DNA from: Candidatus Accumulibacter affinis
GTDB taxonomy: Bacteria; Pseudomonadota; Gammaproteobacteria; Burkholderiales; Rhodocyclaceae
NCBI GenBank assembly: GCA_016713625.1
Contig: JADJOT010000009.1
Span: 124,001 to 188,000 of the forward strand
DNA: 64,000 nt
Direction of reading: 5' to 3'
Shown here: piece after piece, positions 47,282 through 55,781 of the stretch
How the letters are laid out: every line of letters starts with the position of its first letter
Position numbering within the stretch: position 1 is the first letter of the stretch
Translations under genes and position numbers: made by a program
Notes under the pieces: generated by a model
What the model saw: only the letters and a program-made list of their open reading frames with translations
The model's database searches: none
Told to the model about the DNA's origin: nothing

Positions 47282-47297
47282 TGTGCGCTGGCACACA
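47282..47297. promoter_or_regulatory. Predicted 16-bp operator, copy 5
   Basis: TGTGCGCTGGCACACA, upstream of the kinase-response regulator-crp operon. The 47134-47640 gap holds no other identifiable feature. Confidence 0.6.
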
Positions 47298-47641
47298 GAC
47301 GGCCGTCCACGGCGTTGAGGTCAGATCCTCCTCAATCCTTCAGGCCCTCCCGTGTAACGCTGCGTGGTCTGGCGCCATTGCCAACCTGGACGCGTAACGG
47401 TCTGGATTAACGGGCAAATGATGTGCTTGACCGGGACCGATGCGGGCATTGGATGGCATTTTGTTGCACCCCCGGAAGCGCCTTCCAGCCCCACTGACTT
47501 CTTGTAGGGCATTGCTTTCATGAGAAAAAGTCGCTTCCATCGAAGGTGGTACGCTTCGTGCTTCTCTTGATTGTGTGAGAGCAGACCGATCCGGTTCCTG
47601 CTGATGAACATTCCTCCAGGCCCGAAAGAAGCAGAAAACAG

Positions 47642-48388
47642 GTGAATGCCGTGACAAACATCGCCCTTGCCCAAGTGGTACGCCGCGTCCGTCCGCCAGT
47701 GCGTGCTGCCGAAGTGCCTGATTTCCTGGCGATGATCGACCAGCAGACAACAATGGTGGTGAATCTGGCCAGGCTCGTCGGCGAGGTCCTGCAAGGCAAG
47801 GAGTCCACCCATTCGTTGCGCCTGCTCGACCTGGAGCAGCGTCGTGAGGAACTGCAACGGCGCAATCAGGCAGCCGTACATTCGCTCCCTGACCGGCATG
47901 CCCGGCTGGACGAGATTCACTGGACCATGAGTGCCCTCGATCGCGCCGCTGCCGTTCTTTTCCAGACCGCCCGCGGCTTCCAGCAACTGCGGTCGACTCC
48001 GGATGAGGCCGCCTCGCAGATGATGCTGGTCGTGCAGAAAGCGATCGAGAGCCTGCAGCAAGGATATGCCCAACTGGCCAGCGGATCGCCTGCTGCCGAG
48101 TTCGAGGCCGATGCGGCGATTGGCAGCGAGAGTGCCTTGAGCAGCTATCGAAGCCTGGGTTGGCCGGGAAGCGACGCGGGACAGAGCCTGGCGGCGTCGC
48201 GGAATCAAGCCGCCACGCCTGCAGAGAGAAGCTTTGCGGGCCGCTGGCTCGACGAGCTGTATGGAAATCTCAACAACATCGCTCACGAACTTGCCGGCGC
48301 CGGAGCCATTCTCAAAAGCTGGTCACGCCAGCTATCTGCTGCAGCAATGGCGCGTACTCTGTCCCCGCAGAAGTTGCTACTCAGCTGA
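47642..48388 (+). CDS. Helical protein, possibly PhoU/DUF47-like
   Basis: 248 aa (GTG 47642, or GTG 47651 which has a better-placed AGGTGA box). Almost entirely helical, no signal or membrane segment: FLAMIDQQTTMVVNLARLVG, LDLEQRREELQRRNQAAVHS. The pattern resembles PhoU/DUF47 helical bundles and the next gene looks DUF47-like too, but the match is weak. Function not assigned. Confidence 0.5.
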   Translation: MNAVTNIALAQVVRRVRPPVRAAEVPDFLAMIDQQTTMVVNLARLVGEVLQGKESTHSLRLLDLEQRREELQRRNQAAVHSLPDRHARLDEIHWTMSALDRAAAVLFQTARGFQQLRSTPDEAASQMMLVVQKAIESLQQGYAQLASGSPAAEFEADAAIGSESALSSYRSLGWPGSDAGQSLAASRNQAATPAERSFAGRWLDELYGNLNNIAHELAGAGAILKSWSRQLSAAAMARTLSPQKLLLS

Positions 48389-48496
48389 TATAAAGACGTT
48401 TATACATACAAATTTCAGGCAGTGCCGGTAGCCTGGGGCAGCGTTCTCGAGGCGGGTCGGGCTCTAATTTTTTTACTTCATGCAGGAGAAGTCATT

Positions 48497-49213
48497 GTGG
48501 GAACTCAAGTGCAAGCGGCAGAGACGCCGGTAATTTCGCGGTTGATCGAAGGCGATGTCGACCGCTATCTGGCCGCGATAGCTGATGCGACGGCGATTTT
48601 CCGGGAAGCGGTGGATGTCTATCTGCAAACCGGGCCTGACGGAGGATGCTGGCGGCAAGCCAGACACATCTCCGAGCACATGCGCACGCTCGACGACATG
48701 CAACAGACGCTCGAGACCAGCGTGCGTCCGAACTCGGTGTTCGGCGACCTGGTTCTGGGAATGCTCGATCCATTGACCGGCGTCAATCGTTTGCTCAAGG
48801 ACATGAAGCGGCAGGTTACCGGCTTCGCCATCGAGTCGGGCTTTTCCGGTCCCGGCCGCAGCGTTCCTGCGTACCTGGTTGCCGACGTGCAGGAATTGAC
48901 CAACGAGGTTTGCGCGGCGGTGGACGCGCTGGTCGAGAGTTATCGTTCAGCCGTGTTGTGCGGGGGACAAGCCTCTTCGGGGAACGCAGAGCGGGGCGTC
49001 AGTTGGTATGAAAACCAGGCCGATCGTCTGTCGATGCAACTTCTCAAGAAGATCTTCGCCGATGAAAGCCTGGACCTCAAGTTGCAGCTTTTGCTTGCAC
49101 AACTCGTCGAAGAGATCGACCGCGTCGCCGACCAGGCCGAAGGCATCGACCAGAAACTCCGGGCCAGCCGCGGTGCGGGCCTGCCGACGCTCGTCGCCAG
49201 AGATTCGCACTGA
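48497..49213 (+). CDS. PhoU-like / DUF47 family protein
   Basis: 238 aa from the GTG at 48497, which has AGGAG eight bases upstream; an earlier GTG lacks such a site. Helical bundle: SRLIEGDVDRYLAAIADATA, ARHISEHMRTLDDMQQTLE, and a C-terminal WYENQADRLSMQLLKKIFAD with EEIDRVADQAEG, as in TIGR00153/DUF47 proteins that pair with phosphate transporters. The neighbour here is a SulP transporter rather than Pit. Confidence 0.75.
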   Translation: MGTQVQAAETPVISRLIEGDVDRYLAAIADATAIFREAVDVYLQTGPDGGCWRQARHISEHMRTLDDMQQTLETSVRPNSVFGDLVLGMLDPLTGVNRLLKDMKRQVTGFAIESGFSGPGRSVPAYLVADVQELTNEVCAAVDALVESYRSAVLCGGQASSGNAERGVSWYENQADRLSMQLLKKIFADESLDLKLQLLLAQLVEEIDRVADQAEGIDQKLRASRGAGLPTLVARDSH

Positions 49214-49302
49214 TTGTTTTACCGCTCCGCGTTCGCTGGGCGGCCGGCGGCCACACGCCGGCTTTTGCCCTGCCGACCACCATAACCGTGGTACGATCGC
49301 AC

Positions 49303-49330
49303 GCGGCCCAGGCTGAGAAGCTTGGGCCGC
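49303..49330. promoter_or_regulatory. GNRA-loop hairpin in the sulP leader
   Basis: A 12-bp stem (GCGGCCCAGGCT / AGCTTGGGCCGC, one G-T wobble) closed by a GAGA tetraloop. There is no T-run after it, so it is not a clear terminator. It lies 93 bp before the SulP ATG and could be a leader structure or the end of the preceding transcript. Confidence 0.4.
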
Positions 49331-49422
49331 GTAGCTTGTGGGCTGTGTCGCTTGGGCTCGGGCGGACTTTCGGTCTGCCGCGGGGCATTTTTTCTTGAGG
49401 GACTGAAGGGAGGCCTGAGCCC

Positions 49423-51639
49423 ATGGAACTGTCCATGACGTTCAAGAATGACAAGCTGGTCGGTGACTTCTGGGGCGGGCTGGCGGCCATGCTGGTGGCG
49501 CTGCCGTCGGCAATCGCTTTCGGAGTCACCATCTATGCCGCCATCGGGCCGGCCTATGCCGGCCTCGGCGCGCTGGCCGGAATTCTTGGCGCCACGGCGC
49601 TTGGTCTGGTGGCGCCGGCGCTGGGCGGCACCAATCGTTTGATTACCGCCCCCTGCGCGCCGGCCGCGGCGGTACTCTCGGCCTTTGCCATCGAGCTCGT
49701 GCAGCACGGAGTGGCGGCGCCATCGATCGTCCTGATGTTGACCGCCCTCGGTCTGGTTTCCGGGCTGGTGCAACTGCTCCTCGGTTTCATGGGGATCGGC
49801 AGCCTGATCAAGTACATTCCCTTCCCGGTCGTCAGCGGTTATCTTACCGGCGTCGGTCTGATCATCATCGGCAGCCAGATTCCGAAATTCCTCGGCGTTC
49901 CCGGCGGTATTCCGTGGTGGCGGGCGCTGATCTCGCCCGATCTGTGGCAGTGGGAAAGCGCGCTCATTGGCGCGGTGACGGCGCTGGTGATGGTCGGCGC
50001 ACCGCTGCTCACGCGCGTCGTTCCGGCAGCCATTCTCGGCTTGCTGGCCGGCGTGCTGACCTATTTCGGCCTGGCCACGATGGACGAATCGCTGCTGGTC
50101 ATCGCCGGCAACAAGCTGATCATCGGTCCGCTGGGCGGCACCGCATCGAGCATGCTCGAAGCGATCACCGGCCGCTGGCAGGAGATCGGCGAACTCAAGC
50201 TGAGCCAGATCGGCAGCTTGCTGGGCACGGCGTTTACCCTGGCCGTGCTGTTGTCGATCGACACGCTGAAGACGGCCGTCGTTCTCGACGCGCTGACCCG
50301 CAGTCGCCACGATTCCAACCGCGAGCTGATCGCTCAGGGTCTCGGTAATGTCGCTTCGGCTTGCGCTGGCGGAATGCCTGGCGCCGGCCAGATGGGCGCC
50401 ACGCTGGTCAACCTGGCGAGTGGTGGCCAGACCAGGGTCTCCGGGGTGCTCGAGGGGGTGCTGTCGCTGCTTGCGTTTCTCGCCCTGGGAACCTTCATCG
50501 CCTGGATTCCGGTCGGGGCATTGGCGGGAATCCTGATCGTCGTCGGCATCCGCATGATCGACCGGCACAGCCTCCATCTGCTCGAGTCGCCATGGACCAT
50601 GCTCGACTTCATCGTCATCGTCGCGGTGGTCGCCGTGGCGGTCGGTTACAGCCTGATCGCCGCCTCGGGTGTCGGCATTGCCCTGGCCATGTTCCTGTTC
50701 ATCCGCGAACAACTGAGCAGCACCGTGATCCGTCGCAAGATGGAAGGCGGCAGCCGCTTTTCCAAGCGCGTACGTCTGCGCCAGGACATGGCCATCCTCG
50801 AGAAAGAAGGCCATCAGTCGGTCATCCTGGAATTGCAGGGCGGCCTGTTTTTCGGCACCAAGGACCAGTTGTACACGGCCCTTGAGCCGGAACTTGGCAA
50901 ACGCAAGTACATCGTGCTCGACATGCGGCGTGTGCAGTCGGTCGATGTCACGGCGGTGCACCTGCTGAGCCAGATCCGCGACTCGCTGACCGAACGGGAC
51001 GCTTTCCTGATCTTCAGCAGCCTGTCGCATATCCTGCCCAACGGTCGGAATATCGCCGAGTTCTTCGATCAGATGGAGCTCACCACGACCACCGAGCATG
51101 TCAAGGTCTTCGGTCAACTCGATGACGCGGTCGAGTGGGTGGAAGACGAGATTCTCGGCCAGAGTCACGGCGCAGCGCCGGCGACCGAGATCATGGCGCT
51201 GGAACTGCAGGATCTCGAACTCTTCAAGGATCACAAGGAAGAGACGCTGATCGACCTCGAAGCGGCTCTGGAGCGACGCACGCTGGCCCAGGACGAGAAG
51301 GTCTATTCGTTTGGCGACCCCGGCAACGAGCTCTACCTGATACGCAAGGGCGCGGTCCGCATCACACTGCCGAGTACCGTCGAACAGGGAGGCCATCACT
51401 CGCTGACCTACGGTCGCGGCGATTTCTTCGGCGGCATGGCCTTCCTGTCGCAAATGACGCGTCTCAACGACGCGACCGCGCTCGAAGACACCGAGCTCTT
51501 CGTGCTGCAGCGCGAACAGTTCGAAAAGCTTCGGGAAGAGCACAAACGCCTGGCGTGCACTCTGGTCGAGGAACTCGCCAAGGTGCTGGCCTTGCGCTTG
51601 CGCTACGCCGACAAGGAACTCATGGCCATGCAGGAATAG
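49423..51639 (+). CDS. SulP anion transporter with STAS and cyclic-nucleotide-binding domains
   Basis: 738 aa. SulP/SLC26 membrane domain (about 1-430: LPSAIAFGVTIYAAIGPAYAG, TAPCAPAAAVLSAFA), STAS domain (about 460-560: SVILELQGGLFFGTKDQLY, IVLDMRRVQSVDVTAV), then an extra Crp-like cyclic-nucleotide-binding domain (about 610-715: KVYSFGDPGNELYLIRKGAV, FFGGMAFLSQMTRLNDATA). It probably imports sulfate, bicarbonate or another anion; the third domain suggests gating by a nucleotide or similar ligand. Confidence 0.93.
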   Translation: MELSMTFKNDKLVGDFWGGLAAMLVALPSAIAFGVTIYAAIGPAYAGLGALAGILGATALGLVAPALGGTNRLITAPCAPAAAVLSAFAIELVQHGVAAPSIVLMLTALGLVSGLVQLLLGFMGIGSLIKYIPFPVVSGYLTGVGLIIIGSQIPKFLGVPGGIPWWRALISPDLWQWESALIGAVTALVMVGAPLLTRVVPAAILGLLAGVLTYFGLATMDESLLVIAGNKLIIGPLGGTASSMLEAITGRWQEIGELKLSQIGSLLGTAFTLAVLLSIDTLKTAVVLDALTRSRHDSNRELIAQGLGNVASACAGGMPGAGQMGATLVNLASGGQTRVSGVLEGVLSLLAFLALGTFIAWIPVGALAGILIVVGIRMIDRHSLHLLESPWTMLDFIVIVAVVAVAVGYSLIAASGVGIALAMFLFIREQLSSTVIRRKMEGGSRFSKRVRLRQDMAILEKEGHQSVILELQGGLFFGTKDQLYTALEPELGKRKYIVLDMRRVQSVDVTAVHLLSQIRDSLTERDAFLIFSSLSHILPNGRNIAEFFDQMELTTTTEHVKVFGQLDDAVEWVEDEILGQSHGAAPATEIMALELQDLELFKDHKEETLIDLEAALERRTLAQDEKVYSFGDPGNELYLIRKGAVRITLPSTVEQGGHHSLTYGRGDFFGGMAFLSQMTRLNDATALEDTELFVLQREQFEKLREEHKRLACTLVEELAKVLALRLRYADKELMAMQE

Positions 51640-51803
51640 GCCGGGAGGGGAGGCTGCGGGCTGTCCGGGGGAGATTTCGGCAGCCGGCGGGCATCGCTGC
51701 AGCCGACGTTTTCTCAGCCAGCTTCGCAGCATTTGCATGGAATTGGGCTATCATCACGCGTGCCACATGGCAGTAAGTGGCGCCAACCCGTGGGAGAACA
51801 AGA

Positions 51804-52322
51804 ATGTTCCAGCATATATTGCTGCCGACCGACGGCAGCCAACTGTCCCGAGACACCGCGGAGCGCGCGGTTGCTTTTGCCAAGTCGTCGAATGCCACGA
51901 TCACCGCCTTGTACGCCAGGCCCGCCGGACATCCGGACAACTACGACGACCTGCTCGAACCCGCCGCGCTGGAACGTCTGGTGACGGGTTCCGAGGGCAA
52001 GTCCAAGGAGTACCTCGGTTTCATCAAGAAGTTGTGCAAGGATGCCGGCGTCGAGTGCACCGCCATCTCGGTCGTCAGCGACATGCCCTGGGAGGCGATC
52101 ATCAACGCCGCCGATGACCACAATTGCGATCTCATCTTCATGTCCAAGCACGGCCGCGGCGGTTTGTCCTCGCTCCTGCTCGGCAGTGAGACCTACCGGG
52201 TGCTGACGCACTCGAGCGTTCCGGTACTCGTCTACCGCCCCCCCGAGCTGGACGCGAGTCGTCGCAAGGCGAAGGAAAAGGCCAAGGAAAAGGCCAAGGA
52301 AAAGGACCGCAAGAGGGCCTGA
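51804..52322 (+). CDS. Universal stress protein (UspA family)
   Basis: 172 aa from the ATG at 51804 after GGGAGAAC. UspA fold: FQHILLPTDGSQLSRDTAE and the ATP-binding GxxG loop SKHGRGGLSSLLLGSETYRV then SSVPVLVYRP. The C-terminus carries three 12-bp tandem repeats encoding KAKE units plus a basic tail, so the end is highly charged. Single gene, 164 bp after sulP. Confidence 0.92.
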   Translation: MFQHILLPTDGSQLSRDTAERAVAFAKSSNATITALYARPAGHPDNYDDLLEPAALERLVTGSEGKSKEYLGFIKKLCKDAGVECTAISVVSDMPWEAIINAADDHNCDLIFMSKHGRGGLSSLLLGSETYRVLTHSSVPVLVYRPPELDASRRKAKEKAKEKAKEKDRKRA

Positions 52323-52435
52323 CCGGAATCCTCGTCGCGCGGGCGTTTCCCTTCAACGCAAGGGCCTCACCTTGAGCGTCCGCCGCCGCTTTCCGGGCAG
52401 CGACTCACCATCGGCTGATCCGGCGTAATCGCGCG

Positions 52436-53053
52436 ATGACCCCCAGCTACTGGCAGCAAGCCTCTGCCGACCTCGCGCAGGCCGATCCGGTGCTGGCCGG
52501 TCTGGTCGAGCGTTTTGCCGGCACGGTCCTGGTTTCGCGTGGCGACGCTTTTGTGACCCTGCTGCGTTCGATCGTCGGTCAGCAGATTTCGGTAAAAGCC
52601 GCCGACAGCGTCTGGTTGCGCTTGACGGCGGAGCTGCCGGCGCCGACCCCGGCCGCGGTTCTCTCGCGAGATCTGCAAACGCTGCGCAGCTGCGGACTCT
52701 CGGCGCGCAAGGCCGAGTATCTGCTGGACCTGGCGCGGCATTTCGAGAGCGGGCAGATTCACCTCAGTCACTGGTCGGCGATGAGCGACGCCGAGATCAT
52801 CGCCGAACTGACCGCCGTCCGCGGCATCGGCGTGTGGACTGCCGAGATGTTCCTGATCTTCAACCAGTTGCGCCCCGACGTCTTTCCGCTCGACGACATC
52901 GGTCTGCAAAAAGCAGTGGCCCGGCACTATTGCCAGGGCGAGCGTCCCGCGCGGCGCCTGCTGTTCGAGCACGGCGAGCGCTGGCGCCCCTGGCGCTCGG
53001 TGGCGACCTGGTATCTCTGGCGCAGCCTCGACCCGCTGCCGGTCGAATACTAA
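52436..53053 (+). CDS. HhH-GPD DNA glycosylase (AlkA-like 3-methyladenine glycosylase)
   Basis: 205 aa. Helix-hairpin-helix TAVRGIGVWTAEMFLIF and catalytic Asp154 in VFPLDDIGLQ define the HhH-GPD base-excision glycosylases. GQQISVKAA is the usual helix before. It removes alkylated purines. In Rhodocyclales this gene often lies close to accA; here about 8 kb of accessory DNA separates them. Confidence 0.92.
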   Translation: MTPSYWQQASADLAQADPVLAGLVERFAGTVLVSRGDAFVTLLRSIVGQQISVKAADSVWLRLTAELPAPTPAAVLSRDLQTLRSCGLSARKAEYLLDLARHFESGQIHLSHWSAMSDAEIIAELTAVRGIGVWTAEMFLIFNQLRPDVFPLDDIGLQKAVARHYCQGERPARRLLFEHGERWRPWRSVATWYLWRSLDPLPVEY

Positions 53054-53127
53054 GAGCACGGCGTCGGTAAGGGTATACTCGCCGCAGAGCCCCCACCCGA
53101 CTACCCCTGCCAACCGCACGCCAAGCC

Positions 53128-54561
53128 ATGACGCAGCCTGCTGTTTCGAAGAACCCTGACGGTAGCAGCCGCAGCCGCCTGCAGGAGAAGCTGTTCGAGC
53201 GCCTGCAGGCGCTTCGCGCCAAGGACGACAAGAACGAGCTCTGGGAGGGTTTTGCCAGCGCATGGGCGGTGGCCTTTGCGACCGAGGCGTTTGGCGACGC
53301 GGAAGCGCTGCTCGTCCATCTTCTACAACAGCGGCCGGTCGACGTCCTGCAGCGGTTGCTCAGTCTTGTCCCGAAGCTACACGGCGGCGGTGGAGCCGCG
53401 CGCGTGATCCCCGAAGCCGTGCTTGAGGTGGTGGTCGGTCTGTGCCTGGTCGCCTGCGAGAGTCACGTGCTCGCCAAGGCCCGCAAGCACAAGGTCATGG
53501 GCCGTGTGGCACCGATCGACGGCATGCTTATCGACGCGACGAAGCCGCTGGCCGCTGCCCTGATTGCCGCCGTGTGGTCGGGAAAGGGCGTCAGGATTCG
53601 CTTTGACGAGGCGACGCAGCAGGCGCGCGCGGTCAACGTCATGCCGCAGCACGCCGCGCCGCTGGAGTACGGTTTCCATGGCGCCGAGCAAGGCGCCAAG
53701 GCGGAACTGCAAGCGATGGTCAATGCCGCAATTCTGGACCCGACTTTGGCTTCATTCGATAGACCAGCGCGCCTCAACGAACTTCGCGACCGCAGCGGGA
53801 AACCCGGCATGCTGCCTTCAGACGACATTCTGAAAGCAGGCATCGACGAGTACGAAGAAAAGCACGGCGCCCGTCTGATGTTTGGTCTGGCAGCGCAGGA
53901 AGCTCACCCGATGGACGATCCAGCGTTACGGCGCGCCTTCGCCAGACGCTTCGGCGTCGTCACCTTCCTCTATGATGATGCCGCATCGGCGCTCATCGAG
54001 CAGCCGCGAGCAGAGGCGTGGAGGGAGGCCAACCTCCAGACCGACCTGCTGCACTATCTCGACAATCTGTTTGCGCTGATCTATCCGCAGCACAAGCAGG
54101 GCGACGATCAGGCTGCTGGTTCTCGGCGAGACATGCATTTTCGCGTCGCTCTCTCTTTCGCTGACGAGCACTACTTGTATGTTGAAGGCATCGCTCGCGC
54201 ACTCGAAGACAAGCTCGGAAAGGGCTCGGTCTTCTACTACAAGGACGACGTCTCCCGGACCACCGTAGACAACATGGATACGCTCCTGGAGAAGGTTTAC
54301 CACCGTCAATCCGATCTGGCTGTTGTCTTCCTGTCCAAACAGTATCAAGAAAAGCGATGGTGCCAATTGGAATGGCGAGCCGTCCGCGCCAGACGTCACC
54401 GCGACGCGCGGGGGGTGATGCTTTGTCGTTTCGACGATGCGGAAGTCGACGGTGTCTTTCCTACAGTAGACGGCGTGCATGACTGTCGTCAGCCTAATTC
54501 CAGCCAAGCGATCACAGCTTGCATTCTTCGGCGTCTTGACGACAATCGTAGGTCGGGTTAG
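53128..54561 (+). CDS. TIR-domain protein, predicted NAD-cleaving effector
   Basis: 477 aa. N-terminal about 330 residues are a helical domain I do not recognise (LQEKLFERLQALRAKDDKNE start; ends near the QHKQGDDQ linker). Residues about 336-470 are a TIR domain: MHFRVALSFADEHYLYVEGI, SVFYYKDD, SDLAVVFLSKQYQEKRWCQLEW with Glu415 in the CxxEW position used as the catalytic Glu in NADase TIRs. The last few codons and the stop lie inside a REP palindrome, so the tail (DNRRSG) may be foreign. Followed by a MoxR gene; likely effector of the locus. Confidence 0.88.
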   Translation: MTQPAVSKNPDGSSRSRLQEKLFERLQALRAKDDKNELWEGFASAWAVAFATEAFGDAEALLVHLLQQRPVDVLQRLLSLVPKLHGGGGAARVIPEAVLEVVVGLCLVACESHVLAKARKHKVMGRVAPIDGMLIDATKPLAAALIAAVWSGKGVRIRFDEATQQARAVNVMPQHAAPLEYGFHGAEQGAKAELQAMVNAAILDPTLASFDRPARLNELRDRSGKPGMLPSDDILKAGIDEYEEKHGARLMFGLAAQEAHPMDDPALRRAFARRFGVVTFLYDDAASALIEQPRAEAWREANLQTDLLHYLDNLFALIYPQHKQGDDQAAGSRRDMHFRVALSFADEHYLYVEGIARALEDKLGKGSVFYYKDDVSRTTVDNMDTLLEKVYHRQSDLAVVFLSKQYQEKRWCQLEWRAVRARRHRDARGVMLCRFDDAEVDGVFPTVDGVHDCRQPNSSQAITACILRRLDDNRRSG

Positions 54562-54632
54562 CCCGCAGGGCGTAACCCGACGTTCCTGGCCGGGGGTGTC
54601 GGGTTACGCCCTGCGGGCTAACCCGACCTACG
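54547..54632. repeat. Pair of REP-like palindromes in inverted orientation
   Basis: Copy A (54547-54582) and copy B (54598-54632) are reverse complements over 35 bases, each itself a palindrome of GTCGGGTTA...TAACCCGAC type with a CCCGCAGGGC loop. Same family as the elements at 9660 and 11678. The TIR stop codon is inside copy A. Confidence 0.9.
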
Positions 54633-54695
54633 GCCAACAGCCAACAGCCAACAGCCAACAGCCAACAGCCAACAGCCAACAGCCAACAGCCAACA
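54633..54695 (+). repeat. Heptanucleotide tandem repeat, 9 x GCCAACA
   Basis: Nine perfect units of GCCAACA directly after the REP pair and 51 bp before the MoxR ATG. Slippage-prone; copy number likely differs between strains. It could tune the distance between a promoter and the MoxR gene. Confidence 0.92.
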
Positions 54696-54746
54696 GCCGC
54701 GACTGCAAAGGCCAGCAAGCCACCGACTCGCACAAAGGCAGACTCC

Positions 54747-55781
54747 ATGGAACATGACATCAGGCAGCTTTTGCAGGACCTCCAGGCCGAGGCGATTGAA
54801 ACGCTGGACAACGGCGCCTTTCACCAATGGTCGCAGAACGAAATCGACGCGCTGCATCTTGCGCTGGCGTCCGAGCGGCCGTTGCTGGTGCGTGGCGAAC
54901 CGGGAACCGGCAAGACGCAACTGGCGCGGGCCGCGGCGGCGGCGCTGCGCTGGTATCTGCATCCGGTGACCGTCAGCCCGCGCTTCGAGGCGTCGGATCT
55001 CTTCCATAGCTTCGACGCGGTGCGCCGGCTGGCCGACGCGCAGGCCGCCGCGGCTGCTGGCGGCGGTATCAAGGACGATGCGCACTACTGGCTGCCGGGA
55101 CCGTTCTGGCGGGCTTTCGACTGGGGAGGCGCGCAAGCCTACGGACAGGTAAGCGGGCAAAAGGCAAAGGCCCCGCCACGACCGCGCGGCCACGTCATCC
55201 TGATCGACGAGATCGATAAGGCCGATAGCGACCTGCCGAACAGCCTGCTCGAAGTCCTCGGCAGCCGCGAGTTTCCCAACCCGGTGACGCGCTCGCCGAT
55301 CAGGCCGACACACGGCCTGCCGCTGGTGGTGATCACCACCAACGAGGAGCGCGAGCTGCCGGCGGCTTTCCTGCGCCGCTGCGTGGTGCTGACGCTCGAG
55401 CCGGAGCAGTATTACCCCAGCTTCCTCGTCAAGCGCGGGCGCGCGCACTTCGGCCCGCAAGCCGGGCGGGAGGAGGGCGATTGCCTCGACGACGAGATCC
55501 TGCAGATCGCCGCCTCGCAGCTCGCCGAAGACCGCCATAACGCTTATCTTGCCGGCGTGCCGCTGCCCGGCCTCGCCGAATACATCGACCTGCTCGGTGC
55601 CCTGCGCCGCCTGGCGCCGGGAGATCCGGCCAAGCAGATCAAGTGGCTTGGGAAGCTGGCCTGCTACGCCTTTCTCAAGCACGGTGTCGTCGAAGGTAAT
55701 GACCGGCTCTCGCAGAAGCTGTCGCAGCAGGCGACGCAAAAGCGCCTGGAAGGCGTCCAAGGCGAAGCGTCGGCGCAATGA
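54747..55781 (+). CDS. MoxR-like AAA+ ATPase
   Basis: 344 aa. Walker A GEPGTGKT (residues 50-57), Walker B VILIDEID (150-157), sensor 1 Asn in LVVITTNEE (near 199), and FLRRCVVLTLEPE as the arginine-finger region. MoxR ATPases usually work with vWA-domain partners encoded next to them. It overlaps the following FGE-domain gene by 4 bp, which supports a joint complex. In conflict systems such ATPases act as switches between sensor and effector. Confidence 0.92.
   Translation: MEHDIRQLLQDLQAEAIETLDNGAFHQWSQNEIDALHLALASERPLLVRGEPGTGKTQLARAAAAALRWYLHPVTVSPRFEASDLFHSFDAVRRLADAQAAAAAGGGIKDDAHYWLPGPFWRAFDWGGAQAYGQVSGQKAKAPPRPRGHVILIDEIDKADSDLPNSLLEVLGSREFPNPVTRSPIRPTHGLPLVVITTNEERELPAAFLRRCVVLTLEPEQYYPSFLVKRGRAHFGPQAGREEGDCLDDEILQIAASQLAEDRHNAYLAGVPLPGLAEYIDLLGALRRLAPGDPAKQIKWLGKLACYAFLKHGVVEGNDRLSQKLSQQATQKRLEGVQGEASAQ

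Noticed and set aside
47321..48286. Long - strand open frame opposite the helical gene at 47642
   Set aside because: It is the mirror of a GC-rich coding region; sequence is Gln/Arg/Leu-rich and matches no family, while the + strand protein has regular helices.
49219..51738. 839-codon - strand frame opposite sulP
   Set aside because: Antisense of a clear SulP-STAS-cNMP gene; low-complexity composition.
54633..54695. Possible CRISPR array
   Set aside because: Units are 7 bp in direct tandem with no spacers; this is a simple tandem repeat. No CRISPR array or cas gene seen anywhere in the window.
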